This document shows positions 25,330 through 39,242 of a stretch of DNA of 64,000 bases, piece by piece; position 1 is the first letter of the stretch; the number at the start of each line of letters is the position of its first letter. Below the pieces are notes generated by a model. It was not told where the DNA came from. It worked only from the letters and a program-made list of their open reading frames with translations, and did not search any database. Source of the stretch: Monosporascus cannonballus (taxonomy: Eukaryota > Ascomycota > Sordariomycetes > Xylariales); NCBI GenBank assembly GCA_004154925.1, contig QJNS01000244.1:1-64000 (forward strand), written 5' to 3'. The position numbers and the translations under genes are program-made.

Positions 25330-27080
25330 CGATAAAAAACGTTAACGACCTTATCACTTTCGAAATACGAATCGGAACGTACTGGTATACCGTAATAGTA
25401 AATTACATAACTCTAGGCGGAAATTATATTATACCAAATATGGTTAATAAACTTAAATTGTTATGAAAATATAAATTAGAACCTTATACAGCAACGAATG
25501 CCGAAAGTCAGGAATTCGCTTACGACAATAAAAAAATCATACGCGAAATTAATTACCTCGAGATTTTTGTCAAAAAATAATACCAAATAATTAATTTCGA
25601 CATTATTCCATTCGAGAATTACGATATAATCTTAGGATTACCATAAATACGTTAATACGGAGTTTTAATTAACGGCGGAACTGGCCAGGTAAAATTCGCT
25701 TTATTCCTTATTAATAAATAAAAGAAAAAATTAAAATCTTAATATTCGATCGATAATGGCGACGAATGCAAACATAAGGATACGACAAATACCTTATTAC
25801 CCAAAGGAACAAAACACAAAAAAAATAAATATTAAAGAAAAATACGACGTATCGTTATTACTATTAAAGCGAAATTAAAACAATTAAATAATAATTTAAA
25901 ATAATAAGAATAATAACCTAAAAAATTAAAAGATTTAATTAATATACTATCATAATATTACAAATATAAGCAGCTTTTTAGGAAAAAACTTAATACGAAA
26001 TTATTAGAACATAACAAATAAAATTATAAAATAATCCTTAAAAAAATCTTTGACAAACTTTTACCCCATTTATAACCTTAGCGGAAACAAATTACGCACT
26101 TTTCGAAAATACCTGGAAAATCGGTTACAAAAAAAATAAATTCGATCTTCGAAGTTACCAGCAAAATACCTTATATTCTTCGTACCTAAGAAAAATGAGA
26201 AATTACGATTTATGATTAACTATCGACAACTTAACGACGTCACTATCAAAAATCGAATACCATTACCCTTAATTACGGAAATAAAAAACCGACTTCATAA
26301 AACCAAATAGTTCATAGCACTCGATCTTAAAAATGGATATAACTTTATCAAAATTAAGAAAGAATATGAATAAAAAACAGCTTTTAGGACGAAATACGGA
26401 TTATTTAAGTATTTAATTATATTAATAAAACTTACGAACGTACTAGTAACTTTCCAACGAATAATTAACTACGTATTACGAAAATACCTCGATATTTTTG
26501 TCGTTTGCTATCTCGACGACATTTTTATCTTTTTAAAAACGGAAAAAGCATACGTAAAATACGTTCATAAATTTTTTTAAGTTTTACAGAACGCAAGGTT
26601 ATTTATTAATGCAGAAAAAAATTAGTTCCATATACAGGAAATGGAATATCTGGGATATATTATCACCCCAGAACATATCAAAATGGACCCCAAAAAAATC
26701 GTTATAGTCATAAAATAACAAACGCTAACGACAGTCAAGGAAATACAGGTATTTCTTAAATTTGTTAACTATTATAGGAAATGTATTCGAAATTTTAGCA
26801 AAATAACTATACCCCTAATAAATCTTACGAAAAAAAAAATTAAAATAGACGCCAAATACAAAAAAGGCATTTCAGGATATCAAAAATATAATTACTAGCA
26901 AGCCAATATTAATTATATACAATTTAAACCGCCTTATTAAACTAAAAACCGATACTTCGGATTACGTATTAGGCGTAATAATCAGATAACAAAATAATTA
27001 AAGCAAACTATACCTTATTATATTTTTTATACAAATTAAAAAAAATCGAATTTAATTACGGCATTCCAAATAAGGAATTT
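25330..27080 (+). pseudogene. Protease and reverse transcriptase region of copy B
   Basis: Around 25350-25660 a retropepsin-like stretch ends in ILGLP, with the active-site DSG no longer readable. Reverse transcriptase follows from about 26160: IPLPLI, ALDLKNGY (with F in some frames) and the catalytic box YLDD at 26509-26520. Stops of the TAA/TAG type interrupt it repeatedly. Confidence 0.82.
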
Positions 27081-27434
27081 ATGGCCATTATTATGGCATT
27101 TCGAAAATTTAGACATTTCCTAAAGGGAAATTTGCACCAAATCAAAATTTACACGGATTATCAAAATCTTACCCGATTTACTACGACCAAGGAACTTACA
27201 AAACGACAACTTCCTTACGCGGAAAAATTGGCGAACTTCGACTTCGTTATTATCCACAAAAAAAAATCAAAAAACGGCAAAGCAGATATTCTGAGCAAAC
27301 GACCAAACTTCGAAAAAAAATTAATCAAAATCAACCATACAATTTTTGACATTACCACAAAAAAACATTTACGCCTACGACAGATTACGACGATTCGGGC
27401 AATACCTTTCGATATGCATCAAAGAATTCAGTAA
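27081..27434 (+). pseudogene. RNase H segment of gypsy copy B
   Basis: A 117-codon open stretch. It contains IYTDYQNL, ELTKRQLPYAEKL, FDFVIIHKK and NGKADILSKRP, the usual Ty3/gypsy RNase H C-terminal landmarks. The frame is continuous only within this piece; flanking pol is broken. Confidence 0.88.
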
Positions 27435-27479
27435 TATAATAATAATTTCCCAGAAAACCAAAAAACGAACAAAATACAA

Positions 27480-28490
27480 GTTCCAGAAAAATACTAAAAG
27501 GATTTAATACGAAAAATACACGAACATTAATTACATAAACATCCAGGGATCCACAAAACCCTAAAACGATTTCAACGTACATATTCCTTTTTTAGAATAA
27601 AATTAACGGTACAGAAAATCATACGGCAATACAATATTTGCGCCAGAGCAAAGACTCGACAACACAAGCCATACGGAGAACTACAGCCATTACCAATCGT
27701 AAAGCGACCATAGTATTCAGTCACATTCGACTTCATCACTAAGCTTCCTATATCAGAAAATCCAGCTACGGGAATACACTACGACAGCATCTTCGTAATA
27801 ATCTGTGAGACCATGCATCACACACAGAAGCATATAACTGAAGAAAAGGTGTATTAAAGGTTGCATAACCTCTAGAAGGTCTTCTATAGAAGGTGAAGGT
27901 GGTGAACCCTCCTTAAATACAGATAAAAACAGTGGTAGCCAAGAGATAAGAATACCGGAGTGGCCGAAACCATTTCCACTAGTCGGTTAGCTAACTAAGC
28001 CATGGCGTAGCTAGGTTCAACATAATCGACCGATTCACGAAATTTTCTTATTTCTTACCATATCATAAGGACACAGACGCCGAACAATTAGCATACATTT
28101 TCTTTAAACACATTTTCAGCATACACGGATTACCTATAAAAATCATATCGGATAAAGGATCAACATTTGCATCAAAGTTTTGGCAAGGCCTAATGGCACA
28201 GATCGGCCTAAATCACAAATTATCCAACGCATTCAGACCTCAGACAGATAGATAGACAAAACGAACAAATCAAACCTTAGAAACCTACCTACAATACTAC
28301 ATCAATTACAAACAAAACAACTGGGTTAAAAAATTACCGATTGCTTAACTAGCTTACAATACCAGCTATCACGAAAGCATTAAGACAATACCTGCAAACG
28401 CAAATTTTGGTTTTACTCCAAAAATTTACAAAAAAACACGTAATAACGATCCAATCAATATCAAAACACTTTTTACGTCAGAATAACTAC
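27480..28490 (+). pseudogene. Integrase of gypsy copy B, interrupted
   Basis: The HHCC zinc-binding region (IHELHKHPGIHKTLKRFQ, then ICARAKTRQHKPYG) and the start of the DDE core (VTFDFITKLP, YDSIFVII) precede a 219-bp insertion at 27804. The core resumes after it with DRFTKFSYFLPYHKDT, IISDKGSTFASKFWQGL and NAFRPQTD. Scattered stop codons are present. Confidence 0.85.
27804..28022. mobile_element. Small TG...CA insertion in the integrase, TAATC duplication
   Basis: A 219-bp sequence starting TGTGAGACC and ending GGTTCAACA, flanked by TAATC at 27799-27803 and 28023-28027. It splits the integrase frame exactly, between YDSIFVII and DRFTKF. It lacks the RIP composition of its host. Termini and 5-bp duplication fit a solo LTR; its 3' part resembles tRNA box sequences, so a SINE-like origin remains possible. 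Confidence 0.82.
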
Positions 28491-29596
28491 GACAGCTATA
28501 TTAAAAAATAAAAACAGAATTAAAATTCGTACGAAATCAAATAAGCAAATATTACAACCAGAAAAGGTTAAAAAAATTAACCTTCGAAAAGGGGAAAATA
28601 GTTTTCCTCGCCATAAAAAACATTTAAACAAAACGACCCAATAAAAAACTCGATTTCAAATATATCGGCCTATACAAAATCGCCAAAATAATCTCAAAAA
28701 ACAATTACTAATTAAAACTTCTATCAAAAATCAAATTTTATCTAATTTTTTATGTTTTTTTATTCGAATTAATAACAGATATAATTAAAGTATATACGGT
28801 ATAAAACGACGTAAAGGTAAAAGACGAATAAGTATACGAAATAAAGAAAATATTTAACATGCGAAAACAAAACGGATTTACCCAGTACCTAATTAAATAA
28901 AAAAAATACCCGGACTCTAAAAATACCTAGGAACCCGCCAAAAATCTTATTGGCGCCTAGCGCTTATTAAAAAATTTTCACCAGTAACGGCGGAACTACC
29001 CGAAATAATAATATCCCAGTTTACGAGATCCACGGAAAGAAACTCTTGGTCTACCGTATTTCAATTAATAACGTCCACTTTTTCTAAGGCCTAAATCTCG
29101 ATTACGAACTCTGATTCCAATTACGTAAGGTCGTTAAAATTATCCAAAAATTAAAAAATATAATTAATAAATTTCGCACCCTAAAATTAATAATGTTAAC
29201 GTTAATAACGTATACGAAAAAAACGCATAAAAATTTCGAATAAAGATTTTTCGGCTATTAACTTTTCTTTTTTTAATCTTTTCGATTTTGCAATATAACG
29301 ATTAATTATGGAAATAAAAATTCTTATTCTATTATACGAACGACCTCGACGGACACATTCCTTATAACGAAAAACCCCATCCATTATTTAGTAATTAAGC
29401 TGCCGAACAAAATAAAAAAAAATTAAAGTATTACGTTAAAACCTTCGAATTCAATTAAATTAACCAAAGCAAATCGCTATTCGGATTTGCGAAAACGATA
29501 TTTGGACATACCGGAAAACATATTAAAGGTATATGGAAAAAACTTACCAGGAGAAAAAAGAAATCTTAGAGACAAGATTTTGAGAAAGGGGAAATC

Positions 29597-29983
29597 GTAT
29601 TACGACCTAACAAACCACGGCCTCCAGGAACGGTCATAATGGAAAAGGCCAAGAAAACTATGTAAATCAAGTTACGTAACAGATCACCAACTTACTGGTG
29701 GTAAGCCAATAAGCCGGATCACCAACTTACTAGTAATAAGCCAATAAGCCGGATTACCAACTTACTGGTAATAATCCAGCTAAAAAAGTAAAATATATAC
29801 GCTTATTAATTCCATAATTTAGATAATTTTAGCTTACAATAATATTTCGTTACCTAAAGCACCTTTAGCATTACGAAACGTAATACGTTACTATATTTAT
29901 TGCTCAGATTCCCATAATACTCCTGCCAATATAAACCCGTCGATTTAAGGTTTAATAGTTGGTTAAACCGCCTAGCCGTCACA
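29597..29983 (+). repeat. 3' LTR of gypsy copy B
   Basis: Same sequence as the 5' LTR but 36 bp longer because it holds three, not two, copies of the internal unit. It ends GCCGTCACA. Confidence 0.88.
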
Positions 29984-31604
29984 TTTTAGAAATAAACAGT
30001 ACGATTATTAACGAGTTAATATTAATTATATATAATTTAATTAGTTTCGTTAAGTTAAAGACCGATACTTTGATTTATATATTAAATATAATAATTAGAA
30101 CACCAAATAATTAAGGTAAATTTTATCTTATTATAATTTTTTGTATAAGTTGAAAAAAGTTAAATTTAATTACATTATTTTAAATAAAATGTTTATGGTT
30201 ATTATTATAGCCTTTCGAAAATTTAGATATTTTTAAGAGATATTTCTATTTAATTAAAATTTATACGAATTCTTAAGATTTTATCTATTATATTTTAATC
30301 AAACAGTTTACGAAAAGAATAATTACGATTCATAAAGAAAATAACAAATTTCGATGTCGTTATTATATATAAAAATGTTTAAAAAACTGTACGGCGATTA
30401 TTTTAAATAAATAAAAAAGTTTTCAAAAAAATTAATAAAACTTAATTATATTGTTTTCGACATTATTTAAAAAACATATTTATATTTACCACGAATTAGA
30501 ATTAATACGTAATATTTATAAATATTAATTATACAGATATTTAAAGGTGTATAAAACCTTGAAACAATTGAAGTACATTTAGTATTTTCTTAAAATAAAA
30601 ATAATAGGTTAAAGAATACGATAATAATATAATACATATATTAAGACTAAAACGCATTATTATATATTATAAGAAATTATTACTAGAACTAATTTTAAAA
30701 AGAGTATGGAATTTAATTATTATAGATCTTATTGTTAAATGCTTTTTGCCAAAATTAAATAATCAAAGTATATTATAATAATATTTTCATAATCGTTTAT
30801 AAATTTACTGAATCTTTCTTATTTTTGTTTTATTAAAAAATTACTAATATCGAATAAACACTATATATTTTTTAAAAGTATTTTTAATATATATGGATCA
30901 TTATACGAAATACATTCCGATAAAAGATTCTATTTATTTCGAAATTTTACTCAAGCTTTATAATATAAATAGGTTTAAATTATAACATATTTCAAGTATT
31001 TAAGTCTTATATAAATAAGCGCAGTGAATAAACCATATATTAAAAACATATTTAAAATATTATATTAATTATAAATAAAATAAAAAGGTTAAGATATTAT
31101 TTAAATTTTAATTAATTTATAGTATAGAGTATTATAAATGTATAAAATAATTTTAATATATATAAACAGTTAGTTTTATATTCGATATTTAGTATAACGT
31201 ATACCATATATGTATTGAAGTTAAGATACTTTAAATAATTATATTAGAACATAAATATTATAATTAAATAAATTATAACGTCAATTTTCTAAAAAATAAA
31301 AAATGTTTTACTTTATTATAAAAAATATTTAAATAAAAGAATTTAATAAAAAACTCGATTTTAAATATATCGGCTTATATAACATTATTAAGAAATTATA
31401 AAAATTAATTCTTAAGTAAAACGTTTATTTAAATTAATAATAAATATTCTTAAAATTTTCAAAAGGCCAAATAATATAGAAATAAAAAATAAAATTATAT
31501 ATAAAGCAAAGAAAGTTTTCGACATAAAAAAAAGAGGTTTACTAAGTACTTAATTAAATTAAAGAATTATTCGTATTTCGAAAATCTTTAAAAATCTATA
31601 AAAG

Positions 31605-31956
31605 TGTGACGGCTAGGCGGTTTAACCAACTATTAAACCTTAAGTCGACGGGTTTATATTAGCAGAAGTATCGTGGGAATCTGAGTAATAAATATAGTAA
31701 CGTATTATATCTCGTAATACTAAAAGTCTTTTAAGTAACGAATTATTATTACAAGCTGAAATTATTTAAATTATGAAATTAATGAACGTATATATTTTAT
31801 TCCTGTTAGTTGGATTATTATTAATGAATTGGTGATCCGGCTTATTGGCTTATTATTAGTAAGTTGGTAATTTATTACGTAATCTGCCTTACCGCGCACT
31901 TGTGGTTGGATCAGGACAGACCGTTTTTGGAAACCGTAGTTTGTTAGGCCATGATA
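31605..31956 (-). repeat. 3' LTR of gypsy copy C
   Basis: The outer end (plus strand) starts TGTGACGGCTAGGCGG, the complement of the LTR terminus of copy B. The inner end is ...GGCCATGATA. Confidence 0.85.
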
Positions 31957-34900
31957 CGATTTTCTTTTTTTATAAATCTTGCCTTTAAGAATTTTTTTTC
32001 CTTTTAGTAAATTTTTTATATCCGTTCAATATGTTTTTCGGTATATTTAAATGTTGTTTTCGCAAATCCGAATAACGATTTGCCTTGGTTAATTTAATTA
32101 AATTCGAAGGTTTTAACGCGATGTCTTTTTTTTTATTTTGTTCGGCAATTTAGTTGCCAAATAATAAACGGGGTTTTTCGTTATAAGGAATGCGTTCGTT
32201 AAGGACGTTTATGCGACAAAATAAAAGTTCCTATTTCTATAATTAATTATTATATCGCAAAGTCGAAAAGATTAAAAAAGAAAAAATTAACGGCTGAAAA
32301 ATCTTTATCCGAAACTTTTGTGCGTTTTTCTCGTATATATCGCTAGCGTTAGCATTATTAATCCTAGGGTACGAAACTTATTAATCGTATTTTTTAATCC
32401 TTAGACGATTTTAGCGATTTTATGTAATTAAAGTTAAAATTTATGGTCGAAATATAGGCGTTAAGTAAAATAAACGTTATTAATTAAAATGTAATAAATT
32501 AAGGACTTTCTTCTTTAGATTTTATAAATTGGAATGCTATTATTTCGGGTGGTTTTATCGTTATTAATAAAGGTTTTTTAATAGATATTAAGCGCTAATA
32601 AGGTTTTTGGTAAATTCCTAGATATTTTCGAAATTTGGATATTTTTTTTACTTAATTAAGTACTGGATAAATCCGTTTTGTTTTTGCATATCGAAAATTT
32701 TCTTTATTTTATATATTTACTCGTTTTTTATTTTTACGTTATTTTATACTATATATATTTTGATTATATTTACTGCTAATTCGAATAAAAAAACGTAAAC
32801 AATTAAATACAATTTAATTTTTAGTAAAAGTTCTAATTAATAATTATTTTTTAAGATTTTCTTGGCGATTTTATATAAATCGATATATTTAAAATTAAGT
32901 TTTTTGTTAGGTTGTTTTATTTAAATATTTTTTATAACAAAAAAAACTATTTCTCTTTTTTCGAAAATTAATTTTTTTAATTTTTTCTGGTTATAATATT
33001 TATTTATTTAATTTCGTACCAATTTTAATTCTGTGTTTATTTTTTGATATACTTATCGTAATTATTTTAATATAAGGATTGCTTTAATATTAATTAGATT
33101 ATCGTCGTGTATTTTTTTATAAATTTTTAAGATAAAATCAAAATTTGCGTTCGTAAATATTATTTTAATATTTTCGTAATAAGTAGTATTATAAGTTACT
33201 TATACGATTAGTAATTTCTTAAATTAATTATTTTATTTATAATTAATATAATACCGTAAGTAAATTGTTAATGTTTGGTTTATTTGTTCTGTTTATTTAT
33301 TTATTTAAGGTTTAAATACGTTAAATAATTTGTAATTTAGGCCAATTTATGTTATTAGATTTTGTTAAAATTTAGATGCAAGTATCGATCTTTTATTTAA
33401 AATAATTTCCATTAATAATTCGCATATGTTAAAAATATATTTGAAAAAAAAATATATGCTATTTGTTCGGTATTTATATCTTTATAATATAATAAGAAAT
33501 AAGAAAATTTCGTAAATCGATCGACGATTACTAAAATGCTATCGTAATGTACTTTTATAATTGGACTTTTTGATATAAGTAGTTTGGTAATAAAGTTAAA
33601 TGTAACTAAATATTATAGTTATTTGCAACTGGTAATGGCTATAACTTTCCGTATGGCTTATATCGTCGAACCTTTACTTTGGCGCAAATATCGTATTGCC
33701 GTATAATTTTATATACTGTTAATTTTATTTTAGGAAAGGAATATATGCGTTAAAATTATTCTAGGGTTTTATAGATCTCTGAATATTTATGTAACTAATG
33801 TTCGTATATTTCTTATATTGGATCTTTTTGGTATTTCTGTAGAATTTGCGTTTTATTCGTTTTTTGGTTTTTTAGAAAACCGTTATTATATTGTTAAATT
33901 TTCCGACATATATTATAAGGTGCTGCCCGAATTGTTGCAATTTATTGCGGGCGTAAATATTTTTTCGTAATGGTATCGAAAGTTATATGATTAATTTTGA
34001 CTAATTTCTTTTCGAAGTTTAATTATTTATTTAAAGTATTTGCTTTATTATTTTCTGATTTCTTCTTATAGATAATAACGAAATCGAAGTTCGCCAATTT
34101 TTTCGCGTAACGAAATTATCGTTTTATAAGCTTTTTAATCGTAATAAATCGAATAAGATTTTGATAATCCGTATAAATTTTAATTTGGTGCAAATGTCCT
34201 TTTAGAAAGTATTTAAATTCTCAAAATGTTATAATAATAGCTATAAACTTTTTTATTTGAAATACCGTAATTAAATTCGGTTTTTTTAACTTATACGAAA
34301 AGAATATAATTGGGTATAATTTGCCTTAATTATTTCATTATCCGATTATTATATTTAATGCGCAATTCGAAATATCCGTTTTTAATTTAATAAGATAGTT
34401 TAAATCGTATATAATTAATATTGGTTTGCTGGTAATTATATTTTTGATATTTTAAAGTGTTTTTTCCGTATTTATTATTGATTTAAATTCTTTTTTTTTC
34501 GTAAAATTTGTTAAGAATATAATTATTTTGTTAAAATTTCGAATAAATTTCTTGTAGTAATTAGCGAATTTAAAAAATGCTTATATTTTCTTAATTGGTA
34601 TTAATGTTTATTATTTAGTAATTGCAGCAATTTTTTAAAGTTTATTTTAATATATCTTAAGGTGATAATATATCTCAGATATTTTATTTTCTATATATGG
34701 AATTGATTTCTTTTATATTACTAAGTAACTTAGCATCTTATAAAGCTTAAAAAACTTTATAAACGTATTTTGCGTATATTTTTTCTCTTTTTAAAAAAAA
34801 TAAAAATGTTATCGAAATAATAAGCGAAGAAAATATTAAAATATTTTCGTAATACATAATTAATTATTCGCTAAAAAGTTGCTAGTACGATCATAAATCC

Positions 34901-37899
34901 TATTAATATAATCAAATACTTAAATAGTTCGTATTTCGTCCTAAAGATTATTTTTTATTTATATTTTTTTGGATTTTAATAAAGTTATATATATCTCTGA
35001 AATCAAATATTATAAATTATTTAGTTCCGTAAAATCAGTTTTTTATTTCCGTAATTAGGGGTAATAATATTTGATATTTAATAATAATATCGTTTAATTA
35101 TTAATAATTAATTATAAGTCGTAATTTTTTATTTTTCTTAGGTACGAAAAACATAAGGTATCCTACTAGTGATTTCGAAGGTCGAATCTATTTTTTCTGT
35201 AACCGATTTTCCAGATATTTTCTAAAAGTACGTAGTTCGTTTTCGTTAAGATTGTAAATGGGGTAAAACTTTGTCGAAAATCCTTTTTTAAGGATTATTT
35301 TATGGTTTTATTCGCTATGTTCTAGTAGTTTCGTATTAAGCTTTTTTTTTTAAAGAGCTGCTTATATCTGTGATATTGTGGTAGCATATTGGTTAAATCC
35401 TCTGGCTTTTGGGGCTGCTGTTATTGTTTTAGATCGTTATTTAATTACTTTAGTTTTATTTTGATAATAGTAACGATACGTCGTATTCGTCTTTGATACC
35501 CGTTTTTTTTGTGTTTTGTCTCTTTGGGTGATAAGGTTTCTGTCGTATCCTTATGCCTGTATTTGTCGCTATTATCGATCGAATATTAAGATCTTAATTT
35601 TTTTTATCTATTAATGGGGTGTAAGATAAGCCTTATTTAGCCAGTCCTTTTATTAATTAAGATTTCGTACTGGGGTATTTATGGTAATCCTAAGCTTATA
35701 TCGTAATTCCCGAATAAAACGATATCGAAATTAATTATTTAGTATCGTCCTTGGAAAAAAATCTTAAAATGATTAATTTTGCGTATAATTTTTTCGTTAT
35801 CGTAAGCGAATTCTTAACTTTCGATATTCGTTGTTATATAGGGTTTTAACTTATATCTCCATAATAATCTAAGCTTATTAACTATATTTAGTATAATGTA
35901 ATTTTCGCTTAAAGCTTCGTAATCCATTATTATGGTATATTAATGCGTTCCGATTTGTATTTTTAAGGTAATAAGGTCGTTAACGTTTCTTATTATCATA
36001 TTTAAAGCCTTTTTCGGAAATTTCTTTTAATTTCTTTAAAGTTCGTTATTTTATGGTTTTTTTATAAATAACCGTTTTTTTTAAATTCCTATTTGAATTT
36101 ATTAAGCTTTGCTTATATTTTTTCGTTTAATGCGTTAAGTTATTACATTTATTGTTATTACCGGCGTATTGTTTTTTAAGCTATATTAATTATTCCTAAT
36201 TTTATTACAGTTTTTTTCCTAATAAATAAACTGTTTTTTTATATTTATAACTATATCTCATTATACGTCGTCCTAATTATCGTTTTAAAGATTTCCTATA
36301 AATTAACGTATTTTTTCCTTAATAATTTTTTTTCTGCGGATTTATTATAAATATTTATTAAAAATAAAAATCCGTAGTAACTTTTTAATAATGTTTTTTT
36401 ATTATACGCTGGATTAATTCTTTTTCCGTTTAATAATTATATTATTTATAATAATAAAAAAGGTTTTTCTACAGGTATTATTTTTTTCGAGCCAGCTTTT
36501 TACTTTAGCTAATTGCTAAATATCTTTTAGGGCTATAATTCGAAATTATCGATACTATTACTTATTATTCTTATTATTTCCGATAAGTTTTAGAAAATCG
36601 AATTCCTTATAATATATCCGGGTAACTTTTTCGTAAATATGCTATTTCTATTTTTCGTAATCGGAATATTTTCGTCGTTGACTGTATATAACATATATTT
36701 TGCTATATCGATTAAGGGTTCCGGAATAAAGTTTTTTATTTAATTCTAGTATTTACGTAATTATTTTCGCAATACTTTTTATTATGCTTGTAATATTTAT
36801 TAAGCTAGCTTTTTAACTTTTTATATTTTTTATTAAAATTTTTATCATAATAATCTTTATTAAACCTTTTGCCATAAACCTGATATATATTTGGCTTAAA
36901 TTATATTAATAAATTTATTATTATTTTTTTAATTATTTCTAGATTATTTTTCCGATATAAGGGTCCAGTTATCCTATCGTAACTTTTTGAATTTTTTATA
37001 TTTATAAACTTTATATCCCATTTTGCCGCAATTAAAACACGTAATCTGGCTCCAATTTTATTTATGGATAACGCCAAGTTCCATAATTTCTAACGCCGTT
37101 TTATAAGAAATAAAAGGTACGTTTCGTTTTTTCCCCTGGTTAAATTTATTATATCTCGAACGTAAAACGTATTATCTTTTTTTTGTCGTTTTTTAAATTA
37201 TTAACTACTAATTTTAATTATTTTTGTAATATATCAATTTAAAGTGATTAATCGTTTAATCCGAATAAACTTATTTTTCATATTATTTTTTAACTTTTTA
37301 TCAAACCTATTAATAAAGGTATCGGCCTTATTATCTCCTTATCCGGCCTTAACCGCAAAGCCTTTAAAGGTTACGGCGTTTTTAGACGTAAATCCTTTTT
37401 ATCAGAATTATAAAAGTTATTATGCCGTAAATCATTTTTCATCCGAATTGCCGAAATTATTACGCATTTTATTTTCGAAATTGGTATAAAATAAAAAACT
37501 TTTATTAGTAAAATCCTTTTCATTTAATTTTTTTATTTCTAAGAAATTACTTATAATAAATTTAAACTAATTAATAACATTTTTCGTCCAATATATTCTT
37601 ATTATTAGAACCTGATCCGCCGGATCGCTAAAGTTTAAAAAGCGAAAATAAATTCGTATTTAAATTAAAAAAGTTTAAAGGTTACCTTTTTTATTATAAA
37701 ACTCCGGTTTCCTAGGTTTTATACGGGCGAAAAAAGCTTAGACAAATAACGTAACTCTAATTTGTCAAATTTCTTTTTTCAATTTTCGAATTTAAACTTA
37801 AAGCTATTAAATAAAGGTTTCCTAAACGCTAATTAATATTTTGACATTATTAAATATTATTTAAAATCTAATAATATTATTGAACAAAAATTTACAACG

Positions 37900-38286
37900 T
37901 ATAATAATTAAACGGTTTAACTAATTATTAAACTTTAAGTTAACGAATTTATATTAATAGAAACATTATAAAAATTTAAATAATAAATATAATAACGTAT
38001 TATATTTTATAATACCAAAAATACCTTAAATAACGAATTATTATTACAATTTAAAATTATTTAAACTATGGAATTAATAAACGTATATATCTTATTCCTC
38101 TTAACTGGATTACCACCAACGAATTAATAATCCGGCTTACTGGCTTACCACCAGTAAGTTAGTAATCCGGCTCACTGGCTCACCACCAGTAAATTAGTGA
38201 TCCATCACGTGACCCGCCCCACCGCACACTTGTGGTTAGATCAGGACAGATCGTTTTTGGAGACCGTGGCTCGTTGGGCCATAGTA
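37900..38286 (-). repeat. 5' LTR of gypsy copy C
   Basis: Ends (plus strand) GGGCCATAGTA before the AAAAG duplication. It is 35 bp longer than the other LTR of the same element because of an extra internal repeat unit. The left part is more RIPed than the right. Confidence 0.85.
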
Positions 38287-38926
38287 AAAAGATTCTTATA
38301 AATATCTAGTATTTATTAAATAATTTTATATTAATAATAACGAAACCTAAGATTAAATTTCAATTAATGTTTTATATAGACGATAATTGCAAATTAACGG
38401 AATTTTAATTAATAATGTTTATATTTTTAAAAGGTTAAAATTTTATAATCGTTTTTATTTTGCCTTGCTTAAAATTATTAAATTTATTTAAAGATTAAAA
38501 AAGTAATTATTAAATTTAGTATCTTATATTTAATGTTATTATTATTATTAATACATACGAAATAACCGAGTAACAAAATTAGATAAGGCCTTTTTAATAA
38601 TTAATTTTTTAAACGATAAACATCTATAATATAATAATTTATTATCGAAATAAAAACCTTTGTTTTATTACATAACCGACCGTAACGTATATATTTCTCA
38701 TATTGAAAACCTTTTTTATTATTTAATAAGTAAAGTCTTTAAAACAGGAAAAAAAAGTACAGTATAATTTCGAAATTCTTTAATTTAATTAAGTTAATTA
38801 AAGTATAACGTAATTCGGTTTCACGAAAGCGACATCTGGAAATATGACCAAGTATAACTTTTTTTTAAAAAAAGATTTATTAAAAAAAGAATTTTAAACG
38901 TCAGATTTTCCGAAAAAGAAAAAGCG

Positions 38927-39242
38927 TATTATATTTTAATTAGTTAGGGCTTTCAAAATCTATTAAAATAAAAATTGTTGAAAAATCAAATAAATTATGT
39001 TACGTAACGGATTATTAACATATTAATAGTAAATTAGTAAATCAAATTAAGATATATACGTTCGTTATTTTTATAATTTAAATAATAACAATTTATAGGA
39101 ATATTTTATTATTTAAAATATTTTTAGTATTACGAAATGCAATTAATTATTATACTTATTGTGTAAAACTTTACGATATTTCTGTTAATATAAACTCGTG
39201 CGACTTGCATTTAATATTTCGTTAAACTCTTAGCCATTATCA
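38927..39242 (+). repeat. 3' LTR of old gypsy copy A
   Basis: Degraded LTR with the same internal landmarks (TTACGTAACGGATTA, then GTATTACGAAATGCA, then TAGCCATTATCA). It is preceded by a purine-rich tract (GAAAAAGAAAAAG) like that before the 3' LTR of copy B. Confidence 0.7.

Larger units (their letters stand above)
23073..29983 (+). mobile_element. Ty3/gypsy LTR retrotransposon, copy B
   Basis: A 6.9-kb element with LTRs 23073-23423 (351 bp) and 29597-29983 (387 bp). It is inserted in pol of copy A, with TTTCA on the left and TTTTA on the right (one C/T difference, as RIP would make). Order of domains in the interior: gag with zinc knuckle, protease, reverse transcriptase, RNase H, integrase. 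That order defines Ty3/gypsy. Many in-frame TAA/TAG codons make it inactive. Confidence 0.9.
31605..38286 (-). mobile_element. Ty3/gypsy LTR retrotransposon, copy C, opposite orientation
   Basis: A 6,682-bp element on the minus strand, related to copy B throughout. Perfect target-site duplication AAAAG at 31600-31604 and 38287-38291. LTRs are at 37900-38286 (5', 387 bp) and 31605-31956 (3', 352 bp). The minus-strand RNase H match (complement of CGCGGAAAAATTGGCGAAC) lies near 34.1 kb, confirming orientation. RIP stops are everywhere. Its insertion separates the second and third pieces of copy A. Confidence 0.88.
20600..39242 (+). mobile_element. Old Ty3/gypsy copy A, split by two later insertions
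   Basis: Three separated pieces align in order with copy B: about 20.6-23.07 kb (gag end to reverse transcriptase), 29.98-31.60 kb (connection/RNase H to integrase end) and 38.29-39.24 kb (3' end and LTR). The junctions are where copies B and C entered. The pieces are more degraded than B and C, so A is oldest. The 5' limit is not determined. Confidence 0.75.

Noticed and set aside
27804..28022. tRNA gene (segment with GGAGTGGCCGAAAC and GGTTCAA)
   Set aside because: No complete cloverleaf could be drawn; the sequence is delimited by TG...CA and a 5-bp duplication, so it is treated as a mobile insertion.
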